Assembly (NCBI RefSeq): GCF_017654505.1
Contig: NC_054538.1
Coordinates: 19,105,912-19,169,911 of the forward strand
DNA length: 64,000 nucleotides
Source: Polyodon spathula
Lineage: Eukaryota > Chordata > Actinopteri > Acipenseriformes > Polyodontidae
Direction: 5' to 3'
Position numbers and translations under genes: made by a program. Numbering within the stretch: position 1 is the stretch's first letter; each line of letters begins with the position of its first letter. The notes beneath the pieces are model-generated. The model worked only from the letters and a program-made list of their open reading frames with translations, was not told the DNA's origin and ran no database searches. This document shows positions 26,097-37,000 of this stretch, piece by piece.

Positions 26097-26291
26097 TCAA
26101 CAAGGTGTCATTGTCCATCCATCAACAGTCCAAAGCACCTTTGACAATTGTTTCATAGTCCAAGTTTTGTGTTCTTGTGCATATTTTAGACTTTTAGTCT
26201 TGTTCCCCTTTCTTAACAGAGGTATTCTTACTGCAACAAGTTCTGATTTCAAGAGTGACCTTCGTACTGTTGATTTGATGGACAATGACAC
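26097..26291 (-). mobile_element. Tc1-like transposase fragment (central part)
   Basis: The minus strand reads VRRSLLKSELVAVRIPLLRK, then GNKTKSLKYAQEHKTW and SKVLWTVDGW. This matches the region of Tc1 transposases around the first catalytic Asp (normally VLWTDES). Here the block is disturbed, so the key residue is probably lost. The fragment lies inside the 3' part of the Penelope-like element and is antisense to it. Confidence 0.75.
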
Positions 26292-27540
26292 CTGTGCCTT
26301 CTGCCAGTTCTATTGTCAATTCAACACTTGCCTTCTTTCTATCCTTAAGGATATTATGTTCAAGTATTGCTCATCCTTGTTACACATCCTTTACACAAAT
26401 TTTTCCATTGCATTGGAATTGCAGCGATTCAAAATGGGTTATTTGTGTTTAAATTCTGATGCCACCTTTGAATGTAAACATCAATCTATCTTTCCTACTT
26501 TTACCTGAAGAAGAGACCTTTTTCAAACCTTTAAATTAATTTTTGTTTAGTAAGTTCAATAAAAGGGATCACATCTCCTTTTCTTTCTCTATCAACTCTG
26601 GACTAATACAGCTACCGTTGCATCAGCAGCAAAAGAGTGACAATTTTTTTTTCCCACGGAACTACAAGATATATAATAAATAAATAAAAGCCAAAGCCTT
26701 TGGTGGCAGAAATCCCACAACTGTGGGCAATGTAATGAATTTATTGTTTTTGTGTACTGTACTTTTAAGAGGATTAAAAGCCTGGTGATTGGTTTCAGCC
26801 CAGAATGCACTGTTGCCGTTGCGTCTTTCCCCGGTCAGTATTAACCTGCCCATTTAGTTAGAGTGAGTGAGTGAATGCGTGCTGTCAGTTGTCGTTTTTA
26901 CTGGTTTTTTTTTATTTTCTGTTTTTGGTGTGCGTTTTGAATTAAATTAATACAATTAAATTAATTACTCTTTAAAATCATGTGGTGACATACATACAGT
27001 TCCATTCTACCAGTCTTCCGAACTATATATGTTCTGACGTGTTATTTTAATGGATTAAATGATGTGAACAACAATATTCTAAAATTCTGCATGATTGTTT
27101 TATTTTGTTTGTTTTTTGTTTTTTAATTATTATTTGATTTGAAGAAGAATTACATTTGTGAGGTACGTAAAACCCGATTATTATTATTATTATTATTATT
27201 GTTATTATATGTGCCCTTGATTGTCGAGTCGACTTATTATAGTGATCAACTTAGTAAAACATGTTTTTCAAGATAAAATAGACTATTTTAAAATTTGAAA
27301 AAGATCAATCTGAAATTACGTTGTGTAAAATGATGAGTATAGTTATTTTGTGAGGGGAACACTAAAAGAAAAGCGCATTAATTTAAGCCAGTGTAAGATT
27401 TTTGTCAAGAACACTTAGCTTAAGGTACGTCATGTCAATAAAGCAACTGTCCTGCGTTTTACGTTTTGTTCTTCTGGCGGCTACGCTTGTTTCAGTGATA
27501 GTGAATGGCTGTGTAGATATTTCATAATTCACTTCTGTTC

Positions 27541-27827
27541 CTCGTAGGCTGCATCGCCTCTAGTGGTGTGGAGTGCACAGGTTCTCTGTACGCGAGTTCT
27601 GCTTGCCTGACATCTCGCTGCCGGTGAGCGAAGTCCAAAGCTACCCGAATACGAATGGTGAATAGCTTCTGCGGTATCGGGAGGAGGAGCAGCAGCAGCA
27701 AGAGTAATAGCCGCAGAAGGAGCGCCAGCAGTGGTAGTTTGGGATTTCGTCTACTTTATTTTTACACGCGCGCTGGACATCAGATCTTCCTGAGACAGAC
27801 AGGGGAAGGGAAAAAAAATAAAGAAAG
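27541..27827 (+). promoter_or_regulatory. BIRC6: BIRC6 5' leader and proximal promoter region
   Basis: GC content and CpG frequency rise here compared with the flanks and continue into exon 1, as at a CpG-type housekeeping promoter. The leader has a GAGGAGGAGCAGCAGCAGC purine-rich stretch and an ATG at 27655 that opens an out-of-frame ORF overlapping the main start. An in-frame TAA at 27819 excludes upstream extension from the BIRC6 ATG. The transcription start is not determinable here. Confidence 0.5.
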
Positions 27828-28035
27828 ATGGCGGCTGCGGCCTCGCCGGGCTCCTGTTCCTCCACCTCCGACTGGATTGTACTCAGAGACGGCTGTCTGC
27901 GCTGCGACGAGGAGGGCCTTCGTAGCCTTTCGTACCACCCGGCCCTCAACGCCATCCTGGCCGTCACCAGCCGGGGCAGCATCAAAGTCATCGACGGCAC
28001 TTCGGGAGCCATCCTCCAGGCCTCGGCATTGCACG
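27828..28035 (+). CDS. BIRC6: BIRC6 exon 1 coding part (residues 1-69)
   Basis: MAAAASPGSCSSTSDWIVLR followed by the conserved LSYHPALNAILAVTSRG. Donor CACG/GTTAGT. One base of codon 70 is carried over, completed by CT at 41628 to give Ala. Confidence 0.97.
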
Positions 28036-31000
28036 GTTAGTTTCTGCCCGGGGCCTGACACTTGGGTTGCGGGCTGGAGTGACATAACACAACGGGCGGC
28101 AGTAGAGAAACAAGTGAATATTCTTTATTTAGTTTCAGCCTTGACGTTCAAATCTGGTCCATAACGAGGTGTGTTTTTAGGTGACCTTTCAGGGAATGTC
28201 AATTTCCCATTATGCAACTAAACGAAACAATAATATTGCGGTGCAGTAGCCGATTGTCTGTGTTGTTCAGAGGGGTTTGTTGCGATTCAATCATGTTGTG
28301 ACAGGTTTCCTCAGCAGACCACAATTATTTATTTATGACTTCTTAATGTTAGGTTCACAAATAAAGTATGCGCAAAAACAACGAGGTAGATACTAATGAG
28401 AGTGTTTATATAATATTATATCCTTAAAATACTTCGACTAATAGCCAGGCCCAGAATGTTTATAAAGCAGTAGTATTACTACCACTAGCACAGTTTTGTA
28501 TCTGTCAGTTTCTCGATACTTAGAAGGGTGTGCAATGAGCTAGTGTACTGTAACACTACGACGTTTCATACATGATGGCTGTAATTTCATATTGTCTATC
28601 TGTACACTTAGTCTATATCGTGTTAATACTGTGTAGGCCTGTGCTGTAATGGGTTTTGCTTTCTTTATACTTTGGTTTACTTAATAGTGAGATTAAGATA
28701 TAATTGCGTTCTTTTAGGGCTGTAGTAGGATGCACAAATAACTACACCCTTACACCACACACGCTATTAAAATGCTCAATAATTTATTTAATTACCCTAT
28801 TGAAAAACTAATGAAATAGGAATCGTGATAAAATAAGTTGTGTATGATTATACTACACGCACACACTATTGTACTTTGGACTAAAAGTCTATATTTGTTA
28901 GTTAATCGATTGGAAATAGCTTTGTAAAGTAGTTTTCAGATTAACGTTTTTCATTTTTTTGCACTTTTTTTTTTTAGATTTTGTTTTGCCATTGTTTAAA
29001 TATTATTTTTAGACCAATAATTGGACATTTACCATAATCAATAAACTTACCCTGTAGCCGTTCTGGTAAGCATAATAGCAGCAGCAGCAGTAGTAGTTTG
29101 ATCGATTTCAGGTTAGAACAGAGACAAGGTCAGGAGGGGCAAGAGTTACCCAGCTCTGTTGTAGGTCCTGATTTTGTGCAAGCCACTTATTTACAAGCAG
29201 GTGATGATATCCAGGCGAAGGGTGTATGATGTTGATTGGGATAACACGCCATTCAAACAGCATAATTTGTTTTGATTGCTGCTCTCCAAAAAGCTGCCAG
29301 CTTTCTATAGCATTGTGAATTATTCCAGTCAACACTATTAACCCTCACCTGGGTATCATCACTGGCCTACTGTAGGAAGCTCAGTCTGCATAATTGCTTG
29401 TGCAGCTCTAGCCAGGGGATGTTACTATTATACTTATTGTAACTGATCCGTCTTAGCTAGGCATAATATTAAGTGAATGTTTAAAAAAAAAAAAAAGCAG
29501 GAGGTTAAATTGCTCCAATGTGTGCTCGGAAATGATTATATTTATATTGTAGGTGGATTTTTGGAGTGTTTTGGGAGAACGGTTTTATGTAAAAATCCGT
29601 TAGTGCCTTTTTTCTTGGCCCCAGCATTAATAAGGTGTCCAGACGTAATGGATTCACAAGCTTTCATAGAAACTAACATTCAAACAAAACAAAACAAAAA
29701 AAAATGTGCATGCTTGTTGTGAAATAGTTGGAATACAGAGAAAGAAAAAACCAAAAACAATGGCAAGACCTGAAGTGATTACACTGATGTTGTGTTAACA
29801 ATGATTTAAAAAATGTAATATTGGTGTAAAGACTAAAACGTGTGGTGGCCTGTATGTTGAAAGTATTTTATGTGGTAACCATAGCAATTAATGTAGCACT
29901 TCAGAAGTTGTGGTAATCTGAAAGTGCAGTGGTAGTAGTAATTTAGAAACCTAATATAGTTAAACCCACTGCACACAGCCCGACTCAAGCCATCCCGACT
30001 CATCTGGGTTTGCACAGATTCCGCGATCAGTTGTTCTCAGTTTTGGTTTGACGTCACAATTTAGTTTTTTCCGACTGGGTGTCTCACACTGCTAAGACTG
30101 AATTAAACTGACCACAACTTGATCCTGGTGATTACTCTGTATGCAAATATAATTAATACTGCCCTATACACATTTTTTTTATTAACTTAGCCCAACATAG
30201 CGACTCTCACATTATGCATGGCATCGTATGCTGATTAGATGGTGGAGACAGGGCCGCAAGGCAGCCAAAAAGAAGCGCTTAGCCTATTAATATAGCTATT
30301 TACCATTCACACTGTGCAAATGTTTCAGGCAGTGTTTGACTTTTTGTATAGTTTGTCTGCTACACTTTAGCCTGTGGTAAATAAAATCCAACCTGTTGAT
30401 TTTTATTTGACTATGGCCTTGCATTGCTTTTTGTGTAGCTCTATCTTTGGCATTTGTGATTGTATTGAGTTATTGTTTTCGACATTGTGGGACAGTAAAA
30501 ATATAGGCTACTAACTTCACCGATATTAAAACTACTTACCACATAAACTCACTTGTAGTTCCAAGTGCTTTTGCAATTTCTGTTGTCGCGTAGATTTTGG
30601 AGTATGCTTTAGCACAGCAGTCGTACAAACATGGACTGTTGGTCCACATTTGGATGAGCTCATCTTAATGCTCTTTTGTCCAGTATTCCACCATCTTGTA
30701 TGACAAGTCACATGACAAGCCATGTCACTTAAACCTGCTTCACCATTGGTTGACACTCTTATGACTAATCAGTCTGTCAGTCTTGGTCGGCAACCGCTGC
30801 ACACAGACAGACTGAACACATCTGAACGAAACTGCGACTGAAAAAGATTCAGCATGTTCAATCTTCAAATGTGAAGACATCCCGACTGAAATTGGGGATA
30901 AGGGCACGCACACTGCTACGATTCATCCAGACTGTGTACGGCCAGTTGAGATGAGGTGAGCTGGGATGGCTTGAGTCCAGCTGTGTGAGGCGGGCTTTAC

Positions 31001-34000
31001 TCATTCCTGTTTGAATTCTCTGCATGCATAGGTAGAGGGGCAAAAGTTTCAGATTATAATCTTTCCTTTAGGGGGTATTTTTATTAAAACAATCCTCACG
31101 TGGTATATTCATTTGGTATTGGGTAATTTGATATTCATTTGGTTAAAGATAAGTGAATAGGATGTTTTGTTTATTAAAGCCATGTGTCAAAATGACATTC
31201 TACATCATATACAAAGTAGTAGTACATGCAGAAAAATTAATTAAAGGCAATCGCAGGACACATGATAAAAAAAAAAAAAAAAGCCTTTATCCATGTTTTG
31301 TTGTGGTTTTGCATTTAAGTGGTTTAAAAAAAATAAATAAATTAAAAGGCATTCAGAGGACATCCAGAAGGACGACAATAATTAATAATAAATAAATCCG
31401 CACCCCAACACGAACATTGGTTTCCACAGTCTACACTATTATCAGCAATGCAACAGAAGCCGCTGGTAGGTTATTTTCTATTGTTTTGGTTTAATATAAT
31501 ATAGCAGTCTAATGATCCTATTGAAGTAGGCTACAATATTTTTTTTCATTAAAAAGTTGTCGTTTGTTTAAATGAATGTTCCCCTTTCATATTTTGTTGT
31601 GTAGTACTCATGTAATCAAACCAAGCAGTGTAAGAAGCTGCTTGTATCGTTTGATGTTTTTCAAATCAAATAAGCTTATTTGTGAGTAAAAAACAACAAT
31701 AGAGTTGCAGGCAGTGTCATCTTACTTAAAATATCTTGCGAGGCCAGAGTTTCACGGTTCTGACTCGGCTTGCCTAGTCAAAATGACAAGTGTAATACTA
31801 ACCATACCTTGAGGGCTCCTCTTGAAAAGGCTATTGATGTGTACTTTTTTTTATGAACAATAAAAAATATTTATTTTGGAACAGAATGACGCAAACATAT
31901 GGAACCCTAAAAGGGACATGGTGCAAATTATAAAAAAAAGAAGGTTAGTGTCTTGTGCACACGACATAATATCTCATGCTCACAAGATATTATTTTGGTG
32001 ACTGCAGCAGACACCTTGTGGATAGGCTGGAGACAATCGCTGTGTTTTCCTGCTCTTGGCATAACAACTAACATTTCACCCAGTTACAAAAGCAAGTGCG
32101 AAAGAAGTAATTTGAGTCACGTTTCAGGATTTGCAAGTTATTTATCTCGATATATCATGAAAAAAATACGCACATATATGCCCTTTACATTATACAGTAG
32201 CACTGCTCAAAATCAATGAGGGCCATGCGGCAATTGCCATGGGTGACCTTATCAATTTCTGCAATGTCCCTCAAAATGTAGTTTGTCTGTTTACGGCAAC
32301 TGTGGCCGCAGTGCCCTTTCAGCTACAGCAATTAGAGAGACGCCTGTATTAGGAATTGTTTGGAACCAAATAACAACATGCATGATTTGCGTGGTTAGGT
32401 TTCACCAATTCCATACACACGTGTCATTGTTTCTGAATGTGCTATGACATCGGTCTATAAAGGAAAACAAGCAGTCCTATCACATGTTTTAAACTGAAGA
32501 GAGGGATGATAACAGTCTGAACAAGTATAAATTCCTGGATATCTGAAGTGCTGTATTAACACCAGCAGAATATGGTAACCCCAGTTTCATGCAGCAGTTG
32601 TGATAGTGACCAAACATGTAGCTTAAAACAGTGGCTTAAAATAAAACACTGCATTCAAGAAATGTAGAACAAGAAAACCTAAAATCAAAATACACTTAAG
32701 GCTTGTGTGTTGGACATTAACGAAATGCCCTGAAAACTTAAAATAAAGAGAATAATTATAGTGAAGGGCTGACATGCGGCAAAAGGTCAATAAATAAAAA
32801 CAAAAATGGAAGTGAAAAGTTTACCGTGTCAAGCTGAAAAACGTTTTATTTGTGAACTACAATAAACCACTGTTGTCTTTTGCCACTCGGATCGTAGGGT
32901 GCCTAAATAAAGTTTTGCGTTAACTTGAACAGATTTATCATTTGCTGCACGTTCTTTAGCAGCCGCATTCATCCCAGATATATTCGGTTACATTACCTTC
33001 AGGAGTCTGAGGATGATTTCATTGACCTAGTTATGTGACGAGCTGATAATATCTCTTGACTTCACCAAAGAAGCAGGCATGGTAATTTAAGACATTACCA
33101 TAGTAAAAAACAGTAACTGTAGTGTGGGTTTTGTACTAAAGCAGGGTCAGCTGCTGCAGGGAAGGTTTATTTCTCAAGCTGGCCATTTTAAGAGTGATGA
33201 CCAGCAGAATGCATATAGATACTTGGGACTGAAAAAAGAATATAAAAGAACATTTCGTGGTTGCAGTAGAAAACTTCCAATCATTAAACATATATTTAAG
33301 ATTGTGATTTATGAAAAAAATGGCTTGGAAATATCTAAAATATAATACTGTGGTGTATTTCGTATCAAAATAACAGAGCAAACTCACTGAAATTTGAACT
33401 TTACATGGTCACATGTACAGAAAAAAAACTTAAGAGCTGCTGTGTTACATGCTGTCCGATCAGGACACTAACACTGAGCGTGCGAGCTGCAGCATGCTAT
33501 TTCCCACCAATTCCCTTCACGACACTTGCAAAATATGTCAAGTATAAAATGCTGAGCCATTGCAGTCATCATCTGCATAGATTACCCGTTCAATAGAATG
33601 AGGCACAAACAACTGTTTTAGTATCACTTTGTGTCTTAACAAGTTGTTATATTTTAAGAAGTTAAATATGGTAATTGCATTTGGCGACTTTTTTTTTTTT
33701 TTTTTTTTGGCCTACGAGCCATTGGTACCTAGGCAAAAAGTTAGAGCCATGTCTAGGTTGCTGGTTGACAACAAACCCCCAGCATTTTCTGAATAAATAC
33801 GTAGTTATTAAGTTTAACTGTGTTGTTTCTTTCTGTGGCCAATAGTTAGCTTTATATATGAATCATAAGCAAAATGACACAACATACTACACTTTGGTCT
33901 TGACTTCAGTTTAGGTGCATTGGTGCCCTGTACACATGTATTGAGCTGGCCATTTTGGCCTCGCCGTTCTTGTTGCCAATTTAGAGCCCTGCAGTAGACT

Positions 34001-37000
34001 ACAACAGTTCATAGTTCCTGAACACTAACTCGCAAGAGAAAACCATTTTACCCTATGACGGTCTTTATGATGAGGAGTAAATCAAGTCACGTGTGCTCAT
34101 CGATTTGCAAGTTATTATTGGGACCGACACATTGATGATCAAGCCCGTGCCTGCTTTTGTTCTCAGAAAGTGGGTGCAACTGCTAAGCAGAATGATGGCT
34201 GATCTATCAAGATGACAGTGTTGCAAAGACTGATAGAGAAATTATAAAATAAGAGAAAATCACATGGTTACCATAATCTCTTACAGGTATTAAGCAGTAA
34301 CTTGTACTCACAAGATTTTTAATTTACACCATGTCCCTTTAGGGCAGGGCTTCTCAATTCGGTCCTGGGGACCCCCTGTGGCTGCTGGTTTTCATTCCAA
34401 CCGAGCTCTCAATTACTTAAGTAGACACTTCATTGAACTAATACTTTGCTTAATTAGACTATTTAACTTGTTTTCAGCTCTTAAACAGTTGCAGTTCAAG
34501 TTGCTTATAAAATGTTATAGCTAACTTAATTAAAATACAGAACCCAGTAAGCAACAAAGTCACAACATGTATTTCTTCCAATTAAAGCAACAGTAGCACA
34601 ATGCTGTGCAAATACAGAAAAATAGTTTTTGCCGTATTTAGAATAAAATAACACCCTATCATATAGCAGCCTAAATATTCTACATCTGTTTAATTCTAAC
34701 AAATAACATTCCTAAAATAATCTAAATAGTGCACATATTTTAACCTGGCCAAAATAGAAAATTGCAATAGTTTAGCATTACTAACAAACTAGCCATTAAG
34801 TATTAACCTCAGATTAATCTAAGTCAATTTACTTTGTTTATTTAATAACTCATGTAAATAATTCAAAACAAGGAACATACCTAGTTGTATTTTTAATGGT
34901 CAGTGTCAACATTTGCACTACTATCCATTTACAGAAAGTCAACAGTAGATGTTTTACATTGAACTCCAGACCAGAGTAAAAAAATAAATAAATAAATAAA
35001 TAAATAAAAACTTCTTTCCAACTCCAAATATCTTGCTTTTTCTTGGTCACTGCGTTGTTCTGCTTAGCATTTAGTATGTCTTTATATTCATCATAATGTT
35101 AAATTATTTTTCTAATTTCAATGTTACCCAAGTTTGGCTTCCTTCTTTCTGCACTTGATATATGTTTATTTTATTTCAGTTTACATATTCAAAGTTTGCC
35201 GGTACCATGCTCCCAGATGTTGTTTTATGACTGCCGAGCAATAGCTGCAGAAGCTGCCCTGTGCAATCATTACAGGGGAATTTTAAGCAGGCATCTGGGC
35301 TACATTCAATAGCGCTCTGCTGTGACGCTGCGCAACAGAAGTTGGCTCTTATTGAACGGGGTGTTACGGAGAGGAAACTTTCTAGATGGCAGAAAATACA
35401 TTGTTATGTTTTTGCATGAATTTGATAGATTGTGCAGAAAATCTGCTATTTTTAATGGCTCTGTTGCACTTGCATTGAGAGCCAACACCATTGCTTTAGC
35501 GGCAGTAAATTCAAACACATGCAAGAGTCCTGTACGGATTGAAAACTACGTTATTGTATAAGTGGTGTTGTACAGCAAAATAAAATAAGATGTTTCTATT
35601 GTATAAGAGGAGTTGTACAGCAAAATAAAATTTAAAAAAAACTTTCCAAAAATAGAACAATTTATTTTTTCAACAATTATTCAACCCGTAACATTTTTTA
35701 CAGCAAATAAAAAATAAATAAAAACTTTCTAAAGAAATTATTTCTTCAATGATGCTTTAAATACACCTGTGAATGACTTTTAGCAGTTAGTTTCTTTGTT
35801 TTGCAACCTCCTGCATCTGCCTTTTCTGTTCGTCTGCAATGTCGTACAATTTAATCATTATTATACTAATAATAACAATCTTTATTTTTATATAATGCCT
35901 TTCATAGTGGACCACCATCACAAAGCGCTTTACAAGATACAGAGTAATGTAAGGCCGTCTGAACAAACAACAACAAGCTGAGCATTTCAAATGTTGCATA
36001 CGATGCTGCAGATTCAATTTGTTTAAAAGGAAAAAATAGTCCAATAATTATGCTGTTAATTTAAATAAACTATCATTTTTTAGGAAAAAGAATGCACACA
36101 GATATGTTGGTCAAAAAGTCCAATATGTGGGCAAATTACACCACAGCCTCCACACTGGTATTGTACCTTCGCCATTTTGAAATGCCCGCCAAGTCCGCTC
36201 GTCAGAATGTTAGCTGATGTTACGAAGCGCGCTCGGTGTGCAGGTCGTTCAGTAGAAAGCGTCACGTTTACTGTAGAATGTTGCTGTTACAAGTATTGCA
36301 TAATTAATTGGAGTCCTTGCGCCTTTATTATGCAAATATAACAGGCTTAAGACGGACTTTTAAAACTTGTCAAAGGTCGGCATTTTAAAAAAAAAAGACG
36401 CGTTTGCTTCTACTAGTAGCTAATGTATAAGGTTTTTTTGTGTACTGAAATATGTTATATGCTATTCGAATAGTTTGTTTGTGTAATCGACTTCGCTAAC
36501 CCATCCCTAGTAATTTAAACTTTAACATTGTAGGTTTTTGCTTTGAACCTGGGCTTTGCTATTTTACATTAAAAAAAGCAATTGTATTAGTCTTCAAATA
36601 TTCTGTTGTATATGTGTTCAGTATTCAAGCTCGGAACCACTGGGGAAATTACTTGCATAGAAATGCAGTGGACACTGCTGAAAGCAGTTAGTGCACCTAA
36701 AAAAGAAATCTATAAAATGTTATCTTAATGGTAAGGCTTTTTTTGCTTTGTGATTGGAGCACTAGTATACCACAGCAGCAATATTTTAAAGCCACTCTGA
36801 AGGCAGCTGAGAGTTTAATGGGAGTGAAAGATACAAACATTTTTTGTCTATTGAAGGAGATTAAAGGGGTTTGGATGAGTCTTTTAAAAGGTACCAAAAT
36901 TGACTAAACCATAATTAATTAATTTCTGTTTTACAACCTTGATGCAAGTTACCATAAAAATTGTTTTATGGGTTGCACTGGTGTAAAAGTCGCTCCCCCC

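Larger units (their letters stand above)
25195..26520 (+). mobile_element. Degenerate Penelope-like retroelement (reverse-transcriptase fragment)
   Basis: Plus-strand frames give a run of PLE reverse-transcriptase motifs in order: IKQADKGGAVVVLN (about 25212), KMHKPDNPGRPIVSGIGILT (25507), LVTMNVKALYTNIPHHNGI (about 25698) and QFYLRYIDDIFIIWTGSEA (about 25820). The last holds the catalytic YIDD. Frames are broken between motifs, a (TA)n microsatellite sits in the 5' part, and a Tc1 piece lies in the 3' part. The endonuclease domain was not found. It is dead. Confidence 0.8.
20896..27540. other. Intergenic region between YIPF4 and BIRC6
   Basis: Contains (TA)n tracts (21343-21407, 25324-25403), a palindromic TA-flanked MITE (22572-22757), and a Penelope-like element with a Tc1 fragment inside (about 25195-26520). 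The stretches 21430-22550, 22770-25100 and 26600-27500 are AT-rich, with no gene or repeat that I can name. Confidence 0.7.

Noticed and set aside
26077..26508. 143-codon plus-strand ORF as a novel gene
   Set aside because: It is antisense to a recognisable Tc1 transposase fragment inside a dead Penelope-like element and shows no family of its own.
27655..28164. 169-codon ORF overlapping BIRC6 exon 1 as a protein-coding gene
   Set aside because: Out of frame with BIRC6 and crossing its splice donor; the Arg/Ser-rich composition comes from the GC-rich leader. Kept only as an upstream-ORF remark.
35322..35561. 79-codon plus-strand ORF (FLDGRKYIVMFLHEFDRLCR)
   Set aside because: I could not match it to any family, and it lies in repeat-rich intron sequence. 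Too little to call a gene.
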